Shown: positions 20,520 through 31,527, counted from the stretch's first letter. The stretch is 34,834 bases of DNA from Welwitschia mirabilis (GCA_051453625.1 JBOZIK010000001.1:282390794-282425627); one strand, 5' to 3'. The notes: generated by a model not told the origin, from the letters alone. Numbers and translations are program-made.

Positions 20520-22500
20520 ATTTTAATTAATATTTATGAGGATGAATCTATTATTATGTACAAGAAAGTACATTTTAATAAATATAAAATAATGCCTAAA
20601 CTATTTCATCCCAATTTGGGGAATTTCAATGGAATATTAGATGTAGAATTTATAGACATAAAGATAAATATTTCCTACAAAATGAAGTATGTGAGATAGA
20701 TGTTGTATAAAAATGTTCTTAAATGGATACTATATCAATTTAATCAAAACATTATATTTATAGGTATCCTTTCATGGTATAAAGGTAGAGCTAATTTTAG
20801 CAAAAATAATACTTGATGCTAAAATTACTACATGTTGATCATAGAAGATTTATCTACTTCACCATGCTATTAATGATGAGAATATTATTTTATTGGCTTT
20901 ACTCACACATAGGAACTTTCATGCACATATTTTGAACTTGAAAATTTGAACAAAATTTAATAAAAAAGAAAAAAAACCATTTTACTATGGTAGAATGTTA
21001 TAAGATATAATGGATCTACTAGAAATTATTACCGAAAGAAAGTTAAGGAATATATAGGCTATGGACTAGACTTTTAGATTTACTTATACAATGAAATCTA
21101 GCTTTAAATTCTAAACTACTAAAGATCATAATGAGTAAAATAGCTACAATATCAAAAATTTTATTCATATAACTATTTTAATAATTCACATTAACAAAGA
21201 TGATAAAGTTAAGGGTAGGACAGAAAAAAATACAAAATAACTATCATTAGGTTCATGATTCAAGCATATCATTTCATATGGTGGTATATTAGTACTAATT
21301 TTTGAAGTACTTACATTTCCATTGATGTAATAAGAACTACTTTCACTAAATCAACTCTTTGGAAGAATTACCATATCAATCAAAGCAAAAGGAAAGTATT
21401 CTCTATAAGAGAAAACTAAACCTCTAGCAGAATATTTAAATTTACAATCTAAATAATTTAGAATACTTGGACTTAGACCATATTGTTATGCACATGAAGA
21501 GTGATTAAAATTTAGGCATAAACTTAAATCTAGTATGTAATTTTTTTAATGGCAAATAAAGCAAGCTTAATACACTTATGATTATTTGTCTAACATTGTT
21601 TCTAGCATAGTTTCATAAGAGTTTTTCAAAATCCCTATGATGTAAATCAGAGCTATGAAATGATATGTTAATAAGAACCAAGAAATTTTAAAAGATCTAG
21701 TAGGATGATGGATTAAAGATATTAATTATGAATTTACATAAACTAATAAACCTTTAAAGATAATATTAGCATCAGAAGTTTAAGCATTATTGTATTACAC
21801 TCATGGGAAAAAAATAAGGCAAATAAAAAAATGCAATAGAACCAAAGTTAAATGAGACAAATATAACATAACTAGAATAGTAGATTTAAGAAGATATTAC
21901 TTTTAAAAAAAAGAAGTTGATGAAATTTATCTTAAATTTTCATGAAGTATTTAAGATGTGTAAAACTAATTTTCAAAATAAGTACATTAATGCAAAAGAA
22001 GGACTAGTAAAAATAAATTAAGATAAAAAAAATTACCCTCGAAGAAAATCAACAAAGTAAGACAAAGATGCACTCCACTAGTAAAGTAGCAAAACATAAT
22101 TTCAAGTTACTTAGATTTAATACGAGAAGAAATAAATCTCTCAATAAAGGGATGAAAAAGCCAAAGAACATAATGAATCATGAAGCATATTTATGAGCTT
22201 CATGCAAAAATTGAGGAATTGCATAAATCTTAAGTTCTAATACACGAAGAGCCTTTTAAGTCTATGTTCCCCAAACAATAACCTAAGTAGCCTAAAATAT
22301 ATGCTAAAAGAATTAATGAACTAGCTAATCTAGATGAACCATCTAATCTTTAAAAACCAGTCACTCTAGCCAAATCATCTAGTGAAGGAGCTATGGATGA
22401 ACTAGACAAACTAGTAAATCTAGCCAAACCATCTAGTAAAGAAACTATAGATGAACTAGATAAAATTAAACATAGGATAAATTAGCTACTAAAAGTAGTG
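20520..22500 (+). pseudogene. Decayed coding-like stretch, family unknown
   Basis: Several + strand segments read as protein-like sequence with stops mainly at expected decay codons: MYKKVHFNKYKIMPKLFHPN and LGNFNGILDVEFIDIKINIS (from about 20550), LLEIITERKLRNI (about 21014), and a charged C-terminal part from 22180 (MKHIYELHAKIEELHKS) to a stop at about 22483. The end is helical, acidic and internally repeated (18-residue unit). I cannot place it in a known family. It is not recognisable as RT, integrase or protease. It might be an unusual retroelement gene or another element's ORF. Confidence 0.35.
22365..22472 (+). repeat. Two tandem 54 bp (18-codon) repeats
   Basis: Units start at 22365 and 22419. 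They encode LAKSSSEGAMDELDKLVN and LAKPSSKETIDELDKIKH in the same frame. A shorter related segment (NLDEPSNL) precedes them by 36 bp. In-frame spacing suggests duplication while the sequence was coding. Confidence 0.6.
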
Positions 22501-22509
22501 ACTTAATTT

Positions 22510-25370
22510 TATTATATTAATAAAATTTTGTTCTATTTTATCTATATGCCTCCCTTGTAAAAATCTTTTTTTTTTTAAATTAATAAACAAAGAATTTTTA
22601 TAAAGTATTTGTGTTTATATTATTTCATAACTTCCTCTAGGGCTGAAACAAGATCTAATACAAAATAGATACTTGAAATTTTTTAAATAAGTTATCTTTG
22701 AAGAATAAAATAACATTAATTATTAAAGAAATTATTTACTATCTTAAGATAAAATAAATTAAAGAAAAAGTATTAAAGCAATACAAAGTAATAAAAATGA
22801 ATTACCACCAAAATAATACCCTAAGATAAAATAAGGTACTAAAAAACTAGAAGTAATGAAGTTTTTTAAGTTATACTATCCTTCTTATTTATAATATATA
22901 ATTAAGAAGATAAAGTAGTTTGAAAGGGTTATAAAGATGATGAACTTAATAAAAAAATATATATGAAGAATTTAAAGAAATTCAAGAATGAAACAAATCA
23001 GAAGATAAACATGAGGCAAATTGAGATGAATCCAAACAGAAGGCCATAATTTAAAATTGTAAAACCAATTTATAATTAAATAGAAGTATTAGCAAGTTAA
23101 CATAATTGATAAAAAGATTTTTAACTTTGTTAACAAAATACAAAACAATATGTTTCATTTCATATCTAATAGATGCAACCCTTCTTACTGGAAGAACAAA
23201 ATATAAAGATGAAGGACATTCATTTAAAAGAAATAAAAACTCAATATTAATCAATTAGATATGAATAAGCCTAACAAAACACTATGATTCAAATGTCTAA
23301 GTTGGAGACTTAGGCAAGTAATGCGTTTAGGAACCACTTACCTAAACACAATCATGAAACATTATTTATAGTATTAATTCATTATTATATTATTTATTAT
23401 TTAATTATTCATTATTAAAATGTTTCATAGAATACAAATTTTATTTTACTTCTTATTCTTTATTATCATGATTCAACTTAAAACTTTAATAATTTACTTA
23501 AACCACTTTGCAATTAGTTCCAAAAACATAACATTTGGAACATTACCACTTTAAAATATCAACACTTCTTTAACTTTTAAATTTGAAAAAAAATTTTATG
23601 CTTACTACTTTGGTTGTTAAGAATTATTTTGTATCTGATAGAACCACATACACATGGATTCCTATGGTTGTTCTTGTTTTGTCACCCATACACGTTTATT
23701 AGACTTATAAAATATTTGAATATATGTAAAACCATCATCTAATATTTCATATTTGTACTTCATTACATGGATATTTACTCTATCATTTAGGGAACTATCT
23801 ATTTTTCAAATTATTCACATACTTCATAAAAGAGTATGATATTTTACTACTTTGGCATAAATACTTTACATCAATCCTTCATGATGGCTCTAAACCAATA
23901 AACATTCTTGGTTCAATGTGTGGTTAAATATTTGTATAATTATATGATAAGATGGATGCATAATAATGTAATCCAAACACTTGAAATTATTTCACACTTT
24001 AGTATGGCCTATTCACAACTCATTAAGTGGTTTTTTACTAATCTCTCATATACTATGCAAGACTATTTAAATTAATAATGATCCATTCACATCAAGTTCC
24101 ACTAATTTTAACTTTTTCATAACTTTATAATTTCTATTATTCATTTGTTTTTTTGGAATCTTACTTAGAATTCTTGTCTTCCATTTTAGATTCTTTACCT
24201 TTAAAACTTCATGAACTACTATGAGGTTTTATATTATTTCTAATAAAATATATTTAAGTCTAGCATGTCAAATAAGTTCCTTCAAAATATTTTAGGCATT
24301 ATACATTTTTAAGATTAAAAAATGAAACGCTTGTTTCTTCATCCTATAATGATAAGATTTTACTTTATTATTTATCAATTCTATGACATTCAATAATATT
24401 CAATAACATTTATTTATTTGTTTATTAATCCATGAGATAACTCTTTTAGCCATTGATAAATTTTTATTTTTCATCTACTTTTATCATTGTAACATGAAAT
24501 CTTTTTTCACTAATCTAGTTAGATATAAAACATTTTATTTTAATTTTGGAATATCTAAAAAATTTCTTACCTTTACTCTAGTTAGTTCATTTATAGTTTT
24601 CATCACTACAATTATAATGCCTTCTAAAATTAAGTTTGAATTCTTTTATGTTATCGTGATTGTGTTATGGAATGTCTCATGTGATGTATTGAATAAATCT
24701 TTTCTTATAGTTATATCTTGATTTATTTTAATATCATTTTCAAATAGTCAATTGTAAAAATTATTATATTTGCATAATCTTCTACTACATTAGACATGTA
24801 ATTCCATATTTTGAAAGATCAATTAACTCTAACTTCTCTATTTTCCTTTATAAATTTGATATAGGATATAGTTTCTTTATACTATTATAAGATTTAAACA
24901 CCTATCTTATCTACTTAATATAATATGCTTAATCTCTTTTTTAAAGTTACTCATTTAAAACTTCTACACTCAAGTGTATAATACTTATTTGTAAAAAACC
25001 TCTTGTACTTTATTTGGATTTTATCCTTCTTCTTAAATCCATCTTTATGTTTCTACTTATTTGGGTTATTTTGTTTACTATGCTTCTTAGGATTATTATG
25101 TTCACTACCACAATTCAATTTTTGATGTTGTTTATTAGTGCTTTTACCGTAGATGGCTTTGTCTTCTCTAGGGTCATTTCCCATGTCATTCCATTAATAC
25201 TCATTGTTAACATGTAAAAATCAACATTTATATTAACTGTTTTAGGCTAACTTATTATAAATGAAGACATTGATTTAATTATTTTAATGATAAAATATGT
25301 CTTCTGTTGTTTTTAAAATAAAATTAAATGTTATATTTTTCTTCATATTGAATTGCAAATATTTAGCCAC
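22510..25370. other. AT-rich DNA, no secure gene
   Basis: No domain could be secured in this 2.9 kb. On the + strand, ORFs at 24494-24721 and 25014-25217 are hydrophobic only because they are T-rich. The reverse strand of 25217-24960 gives a Lys/Asn-rich tail ending in a possible wrecked zinc knuckle, described under findings. Two adjacent hairpins lie at 23297-23347. Confidence 0.4.
23297..23347. other. Two adjacent perfect-stem hairpins
   Basis: CTAAGT (23297-23302) pairs with ACTTAG (23308-23313) around a 5-nt loop. GTTTAGG (23325-23331) pairs with CCTAAAC (23341-23347) around 9 nt. Both stems are perfect. Function is unknown. Confidence 0.5.
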
Positions 25371-25550
25371 TTTTGGAATACATGATGGAGGATGGACACA
25401 ATTTCTCATAAATCACGGTGGTAATGGAGATATGAAGTGATGACACATAGCAAAAACATTTAAGGACATGTGGCAGAGGCATGTGGAAGTGGCATTGAAG
25501 CTATGTGATGATCTTCATCAAATGCTATAAGTTAACCTCCATCAAATACT

Positions 25551-25661
25551 AAATGATGAAGATTCTTCCTAATGCTCGAGGATAGAATCTAATGTACCTA
25601 CTGAGAGCATTTAGTATCTTACCTACCTAATGCTAAATGATGAATATTCTACCTAATGCTC
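25551..25661. repeat. 27 bp direct repeat pair
   Basis: AAATGATGAAGATTCTTCCT... (25551-25577) recurs at 25635-25661 with two mismatches, 84 bp apart. Between them, GAGCATTTAG and CTAAATGATG form a short inverted pair. Confidence 0.65.
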
Positions 25662-25668
25662 TAAGCCC

Positions 25669-25678
25669 NNNNNNNNNN
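25669..25678. other. Assembly gap, 10 N
   Basis: Small gap within the presumed LTR of gypsy copy 2. Confidence 0.95.
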
Positions 25679-25824
25679 AATCCTTCATTGTATTCATATT
25701 TGCCTTAGAGAATTAGAGCACTTTTGAGCATAGACTTGTGATGGATTCCTAGGTGCTTATCTGGGGGAGTGAGCTAGTCTTTAAAAATTGTCTATAGAGT
25801 TTTTCTTCTTTTTGTTTCCTTTCC

Positions 25825-25834
25825 TATAAAATCA
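25825..25834 (+). promoter_or_regulatory. Possible TATA box in gypsy copy 2 LTR
   Basis: CTATAAAATC on the + strand, preceded by T/C-rich DNA. It is consistent with a promoter inside the LTR, but with AT content this high it could be chance. Confidence 0.3.
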
Positions 25835-26393
25835 TTCTTATTTTGTAATAAAAAAATTATTTTCTTCAATTTTAATTTGTGAGTAACATCATAATTAGAA
25901 TGCTTAGGTAACTGCTTTAATTATCAAGTTAGTTTTATTAATGTAAATTACTTTTATTACTTAGTCTTATAATTTCATACATGTTGAGTACTTTATGAAT
26001 CCTTACTTTTTATTGTTATTCTTGGATTAAAGTATTAAGTGATCTCACTAATCATCATATGGAGGATGAGATTATGTCCAATAACTTGAGTCAAATGCAC
26101 TTGATAGTTTAAAGTGTTTTATACGAAAGGATGATAGTATAAATATGGATTGAAGAAGTACTTAAGGACTAACTAGCAACATCTTAGAGCTACTTTCGTT
26201 CTTTTTAAGACAAAGTGCAGACTTTAAAAATCATTTCATCTTTTCTTCTCTTTTGTTTTCTTTTTGTATCTTACACTAAAGATTAAAGTCAGTGTAATTA
26301 TAACCAATACTCAATGTTATCCTTGGGGAAGAATGATATTAAGTGTTGTACTTAGTTTAAATCCAGATATTGTACTACAAATTAATTAAAGCT

Positions 26394-26411
26394 TGGCATC
26401 ATTTCTAGGGA
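26394..26411 (+). promoter_or_regulatory. Decayed gypsy PBS
   Basis: TGGCATCATTTCTAGGGA matches TGGCGCCGTTGCCGGGGA, the PBS form typical of Athila-like elements, at 12 of 18 positions. Five of the six differences are transitions (C->T or G->A). It follows the LTR end (CA at 26378-26379) and precedes gag, in the right order. Confidence 0.6.
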
Positions 26412-26948
26412 TAACAACATGGTAGTAGCTTATATGAATACTAGTTTCTCATTTTACAAGTTTTTATTTTTCTAGTGATGGGTATTGGTCCTTCTTATAG
26501 TGATACCTGAACTAGTTATTTTTTCCTTTCTTTGGTGTGCTTTCTAGTGGTTAGTACTAGTTCTTTCATCTAGTACTAGTCCTTTCATCATAATCCAAAA
26601 CTAGTTCCTTTTTTTTGATTTATTTTTTATTTCCTAACTTGTTTTTTGTAGGTCTAAAGTTTGTTGTAGATTTCTTTGGAGTTAAGAAAACTTTAAAACA
26701 TTAAAAATTTTCTAATCAAACTTTACAATGGCATTCTATGCTTTTCTTTTTTGCTATGTTTTCTACAATTCACTACATGCATATAAATATTAAAATTTTC
26801 TTAAAAATATTTCATGACTCTCACTCTATTTTACTTATGTTTATCATCTCTACTTTATTTCACTACATTTGTAAATGCTTGAAACCTCTAAATTTTTTTC
26901 ATGATTTTACTCGATTTTATTCATTACTCTGTTTTATTTAATTGTAAC
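26412..26948 (+). other. Leader between PBS and gag of copy 2
   Basis: T-rich, probably the untranslated leader of the element. It contains the 19 bp tandem pair at 26552. The ORF at 26738-26941 is T-rich low-complexity and not considered a gene. Confidence 0.4.
26552..26589. repeat. Two tandem 19 bp units
   Basis: TAGTACTAGTTCTTTCATC (26552-26570) is followed directly by TAGTACTAGTCCTTTCATC (26571-26589), one mismatch. More ACTAGTT copies lie nearby at about 26510 and 26603. Confidence 0.75.
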
Positions 26949-27048
26949 NNNNNNNNNNNNNNNNNNNNNNNNNNNNNNNNNNNNNNNNNNNNNNNNNNNN
27001 NNNNNNNNNNNNNNNNNNNNNNNNNNNNNNNNNNNNNNNNNNNNNNNN
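26949..27048. other. Assembly gap, 100 N
   Basis: Default-size gap in front of gag of copy 2. Confidence 0.95.
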
Positions 27049-27054
27049 CATTAG

Positions 27055-28390
27055 AATTGATATAAAAAATGTTTTACATAGTTTAGAAATTCTATTAATT
27101 AAAGCTTACAAAATGTGGGTTATAATACTAAACCTTTAAATATCCAACTTTTACCCATTTTAATGGCCTTGAATCTAAAGATCCTTACTTACATCTTAAG
27201 GAATTTGAGTGCACTTTATCAACCATCCTTTAAAACCTTAACACTCATGATGTACTTAGACTTACTTTATTTCCTTTTTTCCCTTGAAATAAAAGGCAAT
27301 ATCTTAGTTGTACACTCTAAAATCCTTCTTCATTATGAATTGGATGGATTTAATTAAGTAAATCCTTTATATCTAAGTTCTTTTCAAGCTACAAGACAAA
27401 TGTTCTTAGAAAATAAATAATAAACTTTCAATAAAAAAATCATGAAATTTTCTCCCAGACCTTAAAAGGATATAAATATTTATTATTAAAATTTTCCCAG
27501 CATGGTTTCAAACTAGGTAAGGAGATAAGTTTCTTTTATTATGAGTTATTCAAAAATAACTGCTAACTAGTGGAAATGATGAGCCTTGGTAATTTTCTTT
27601 GCATTCCCTTAGATGAGTTTTGGAAGTATTTAGAAAGTGTAGCTAAGAGCCCAAAAAATTAAGAGAAATTCATGAAACATTTAAGATCACATCATTCAGT
27701 TAAGTTAACTAGTATCTTTAAGATCCCAAAAACTTTAAAATGAATAATAGAATTTATGAACTAGTAATAAAGTTAGAATTATTAACTACTTTATCCTCAA
27801 CCTCATCTATGGTTGCTAAACTCGAATGTGTAATTTACCATATCGACACTTATGAAATCACTGAACATCCATCTATCCCTTTATTTCAAAGCATAGTTAA
27901 TAAATAATTGAACATGATAGGATAATGACAAAACTTCAAAAATAATCCTTGCTAAAACACTTACAATCTTGATTGGAAAAATTATCTAAATTTCTCTTGG
28001 ATGTAAGACAACACCCCATAACAAAATTTTTAGCCTAAAAAATTTTATTTCCTCATCTTCTAATTCTTACCCTTTATCTTCAAACCATCAAACCACTTTG
28101 TCTAACTTGTTGGAGGATACTCTCAAAAAGTTCATAGAAACACAAATGTAAGCAAATATAAGACAAGAAAAAAGAAATCAAAGATAAGAACAAATAAATC
28201 AAAGATTTAAATAAGCCCTAAACTAACTCTAATAAACCACCAACCACATTTCTTTCATCAATAAACCAAAGAGAAATAAGGAAACTCCCAATGCGTACCC
28301 AACCAAATCCAAAAGGAGTTAGATTTACAGAAGGGATAGAGGAGCTAGAAAATCCACTCATACAAAATAAGCCTAAGGATAAATAACCTC
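27055..28390 (+). pseudogene. Athila-like gag (copy 2)
   Basis: The conserved N-terminal gag motif reads FNGLESKDPYLHLKEFEC (27159-27212), matching the retrotransposon gag fold seen before capsid in Athila-like elements. Further on a frame reads LLTTLSSTSSMVAKLECVIY (about 27780), then LEDTLKKFIETQM (28110-28148) near the C-terminal helical part, then a Lys/Asn-rich tail. Frames shift several times and stops are common, and the start is lost in or near the gap. Gag would form the particle shell; here it is not translatable. The + strand ORF 27115-27357 is in a shifted frame and not the gag product. Confidence 0.6.
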
Positions 28391-28689
28391 GTAAAAAAAT
28401 GAAAATAATAAGAGTGGAAACGGATTACCTATTTATAAAGGACCATTACCTTTTCCACAACAGTGTAGGAAAGATAATTTAATGAAAAAGTAATTAGAGG
28501 CCCTAAAAATTTTCAAAGAAGTTAAAATAATCATTCCTCTTCTACAACCCATCAAATGGTTTCCTCTTATACAAAATTCCTTAAGAACTTATGCACTATA
28601 AAAAGGTGAATGAACATTAAATCTAAAGTCTTTTTATCTTAACAAATGAGTGTGATTCTCCAAAACCAATTCCCATCAAAGTACAAAAT

Positions 28690-29199
28690 CCTTGTTGTCC
28701 CACAATTATTATTATCATAGGTAAAAAAGCTTTCAACCAATATTTGTTAGATTTAGGATCCAAAGTAAACTTACTCCCTTAGAAAACCTATAAGGATTTA
28801 GGCTTGGAAGGACTTAAAAACACAAAAATCCAACTCTAATTAGTGGGTAACTCTATTAAAACACTGTTAGGAGTCATCGAGGATGTCATAGTTAGAGTGA
28901 ATAGTTGTCATTTTCTAATACATTTTGTGGTCTTAGACATAGAGAAATCATTAAGCGAAATAGTTTTCATCATATTAAAAAGATCATTCTTAGCAATTTC
29001 AAATGCCTTAATCAATTACAAGAATGGATTAATGGAAATTTCATTTGGTAACATCACCATAGAGCTAAACGTCTTTAATGCTATGAATTTGACTTCAAAT
29101 GATAAAGGGGTAGAGTATATAAATAGGGAAGAAGGACTTATTAAGGATGAGAAATCCACTTCTCATTCTCTCAAAAATGATGAGACAGAACATTCTTAA
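28690..29199 (+). pseudogene. Athila-like aspartic protease (copy 2), Asp kept
   Basis: The frame runs KVQNPCCPTIIIIIGKKAF, then the active site LLDLGSKVNLLP with Asp at 28750-28752, then a stop and a long open part, 28843-29196 (118 codons): VIEDVIVRVNSCHFLIHFVV, LDIEKSLSE, LKRSFLAISNALINYKNGLM and ISFGNITIELNVFN. This is the protease fold and the linker to RT of Athila-like polyproteins. The GTG at 28843 is internal to the old frame, not a start. The usual Ala/Ser after Gly is replaced (GSK). It ends in a stop at 29197. Confidence 0.75.
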
Positions 29200-29574
29200 G
29201 AGACATGCCCCATTGCCCAAAACAAAGTTGACTTAGAGCTTAAGCCCTTACCTGATGATCTGAACTATGCTTTCTTAGGGGATAACTACACCTCCTTGAT
29301 AGTCATAAACTTTTTCTTGACTCCATCTAAACAAATCCAATTGTTTAGACTCTTAAGAAATAACAAACAGGCAATAAGATGGACCCTATTTGACATTAGA
29401 GCCATTGTCCCAGTATTTGCATGCACCATATCTATTTAGAGAAAAATGCCAAATCATCCATTGAAGCACAATGTAGGATAAACCCAACTATGAGGGAAGA
29501 TATTAAAAATGAGGTAATTAAACTTCTCAACAATGGAATTATCTAGCCTATTTTAGATAGTAAGTGGATAAGTC

Positions 29575-29658
29575 AAATCATACCATAGTAAAGAATCAGA
29601 AATTACCCTTAAGTCTAAATCATACCATAGTAAAGAATCAGGAATTAGCCTTACTCCT
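29575..29658 (+). repeat. 42 bp tandem duplication within RT
   Basis: AAATCATACCATAGTAAAGA... at 29575-29616 is repeated at 29617-29658 with a few mismatches. A length of 42 bp is 14 codons, so the reading frame is preserved. Confidence 0.75.
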
Positions 29659-29910
29659 AACAAGCATAATGAGCTTATTCCTACCAAATCTACTATAAAA
29701 TGAAGGACATGTATTGATTAAAAAAATTAAATACTATATTTGGAAAAGATTATTATTCTCTTTGCTTTCTAGATTAAATTTTGGAACAACTCATAGGACA
29801 CCCTTTTTATTATTTCTTAGATGGTTACTTAGGTTACAATCAAATTGAAATGGCTCCCAAAGATTAAGAAAAAAACCACCTTCACTTACTTCTATGAGAT
29901 GTTTTCTTAT

Positions 29911-30000
29911 AAATGAATGTCCTTTGGCCTATGCAATGAACTTATCACTTTTCACAAATGAATGCCCTTTGGCCTATGTAAGGCACCCGTCAATTTCCAA
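29911..30000 (+). repeat. 45 bp tandem duplication of the FGLC motif region in RT
   Basis: AAATGAATGTCCTTTGGCCT... at 29911 recurs at 29956 (45 bp, 15 codons). The first 23 bases match with one mismatch; the rest has drifted. Both copies encode M-[SP]-F-G-L-C. Confidence 0.65.
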
Positions 30001-30249
30001 TGTTGCATGTTCAGAATATTCTCCAAATTATTTGATTCAAGTGTCAAATATTCATGGATGACTTCTCAGTTTATGGAACCTCATTTAACCATTGTTTAAA
30101 TAACTTAGAACATGTTCTCAAAAGATGCATCAAAAAATGCCTTGTACTCAACTAGGAAAAATGCCATTTTATGGTAATCAATGTCTATTTTTAGGACATA
30201 TCATCTCTAAGTAAAAAATTCAAGTAGATCCTACTAAAAGCTCATTGAT

Positions 30250-30900
30250 CAAACGTCTACCATCCCTTCAAAAACAAAAAAACATTAGGTCATTCTTAGG
30301 TTATGTAAGGTATTATAGGTGGTTCATTAAGGATTTTAGTAAAATCTCTAAGCCTTTGTGTGATATTTTGAGCAAGGACACCTCCTACAATTGGATTCTA
30401 AAATGTTAAAATGCATTTGAGCAACTAAAAAAAATACTAATAGCTAAAAAGAAAAAAAATAACTTCCACACCCATTATCTAATCACCCAATTGGAAGTTA
30501 CCTTTTGAACTTATGTGTAATACAAGTTACTTCATAGTAGGAGCCATTTTAGAACAAAGAGTCAATGAACAACCAATTATAATTCAATATGCTAGTAAAA
30601 TCATAAATGACACTCAAATTAATTATACTATCATTGAGAAGGAGCTTCTAGCTATTGTCTTTATCCTTGAAAAATTTAGGTAATACCTTTTAGGATATAA
30701 GGTAGTCATTTACACTGATCACTTGGTCCTTAGATACCCTTTTATTAAAAAGGATAAAAAACCATGTCTTATCAAATGGATCCTTTTCCTTCAAGAATTT
30801 GATTTATAGATTAAGGGTAAGAAAGACTCTAATAATATTATCGTAGGTCACATTTCATACATATCTCCAAATAATTTATAAACATCTTTATCTATTGATA
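30250..30900 (+). pseudogene. Athila-like RNase H (copy 2), first Asp lost
   Basis: The connection segment reads IRSFLGYVRYYRWFIKDFSK and ISKPLCDILSKDTSYNWIL. The RNase H start reads MCNTSYFIVGAILEQ, where family members have Asp after Cys; here it is Asn (AAT 30519-30521). It continues [52 protein letters not shown] and [14 protein letters not shown]. Most of the later part is open apart from single stops at Gln/Trp-type codons. Confidence 0.75.
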
Positions 30901-30929
30901 ACACAACATCTCTTTTCAGTCAAAGAAAT

Positions 30930-31527
30930 AACCTGGTTTGTAGATATTATCAATTAATAGTTTTCAAAACTAGTCCTTTTCACTAAACCATCAACAATAA
31001 AATGAGGTTCTTGAGTCAAGTCAAATATTTCTTCTAGGAGAGCCTATACCTTTTAAATATTATTCGGACTAAGTCATTTGCAAATGTGTCTCTCAAACCA
31101 ATGTTTATAACATACTTGAACACTATCATTTTGAGGCTTATGGGGGTTACTACTTAACTAATAAGATCGCAACAAAAATCTTCTAATCCAGTTATTATTG
31201 ACCTTTGATTTTTAAAGATGTCTATCTTTACTATAAGTATTATAATAACTTTAAAGATTGGGGAGTCTTTCTCATAGACATATGATCCCTTTGAATCCAA
31301 TCCTTATTGTTGAGCCCTTTGGCATATGGGAATTGATTTTCAAGGTTCTTATCCATCATTTATCAGGAATTAATACATCCTTATTTGTGTTAACTATGTA
31401 ACTAAATGGATTGAAGCATATGCTTATCGAACAAATGACACTAAAATGGTAATTAAATTTTTTAAAGAAAATGCCCTAACTAGTTTTGGCTATTCACATG
31501 TTTTAGTTAATGATGGAGGAACACTAT
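30930..31527 (+). pseudogene. Athila-like integrase (copy 2), truncated
   Basis: The zinc-binding part is seen in HYHFEAYGGYY and SSYYWPLIFKD; the CxxC counterpart reads YYKYYN, with Cys to Tyr changes. The core has HMGIDFQGSYPS with the first Asp (GAT 31335-31337). After several frame changes it has HVLVNDGGT with the second Asp (GAT 31512-31514). Fourteen bases later the reading stops at the LTR-like segment beginning at 31528. The catalytic Glu and C-terminal part were not found downstream of it. Confidence 0.7.

Larger units (their letters stand above)
25383..26379 (+). mobile_element. 5' LTR of Athila-like copy 2 (left edge uncertain)
   Basis: The right edge is fixed by the PBS 15 bases further on. 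The terminal segment (CCTTGGGGAAGAATGATATTAAGTG...ACTACA) resembles the end of gypsy LTRs of this branch. A CTATAAAATC box lies at 25825-25834, and an A-run follows at 25848. The left part contains two CATGTGG copies (about 25470-25490) and a 27 bp direct repeat. The left edge is set at a TG near 25383 only as a guess. A 10 N gap lies at 25669-25678. Confidence 0.45.
29210..30110 (+). pseudogene. Athila-like reverse transcriptase (copy 2), catalytic pair kept
   Basis: N-terminal part: ELKPLPDDLNYAFLGDN (from about 29237), the linker before RT. Next come LLRNNKQAIRWTLFDIRAI, a KNEVIK/LLNNGI-like segment in other frames, and an AKIDYCCFLDGYSGYNQI-like region (about 29800-29850). MSFGLCN occurs at 29917-29937 and is repeated at 29962. 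The catalytic box FMDDFSVYG starts at 30051 (F-M-D-D at 30051-30062). Two in-frame-length tandem duplications (42 and 45 bp) and several stops break it. Confidence 0.8.
26380..31527 (+). mobile_element. Athila-like Ty3/gypsy element (copy 2), truncated in integrase
   Basis: PBS (26394), gag (about 27055-28390), protease (28690-29180), RT (29210-30110), RNase H (30250-30900) and integrase (30930-31527) follow in gypsy order on the + strand. The RT box FMDDFSVYG is characteristic of the Athila branch. It is better preserved than copy 1: protease Asp, RT Asp pair and two integrase Asp residues remain. The RNase H Asp is lost, two tandem duplications lie in RT, and the integrase stops at 31528 where another LTR-like segment begins. 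No 3' LTR was found. Confidence 0.8.

Noticed and set aside
24494-25217. Two hydrophobic + strand ORFs that look like small membrane proteins
   Set aside because: The T-rich composition alone gives Phe/Leu/Ile-rich frames; no start context, domain or conservation is visible.
26738-26941. 67-codon hydrophobic + strand ORF
   Set aside because: T-rich leader of the gypsy element; composition artefact.
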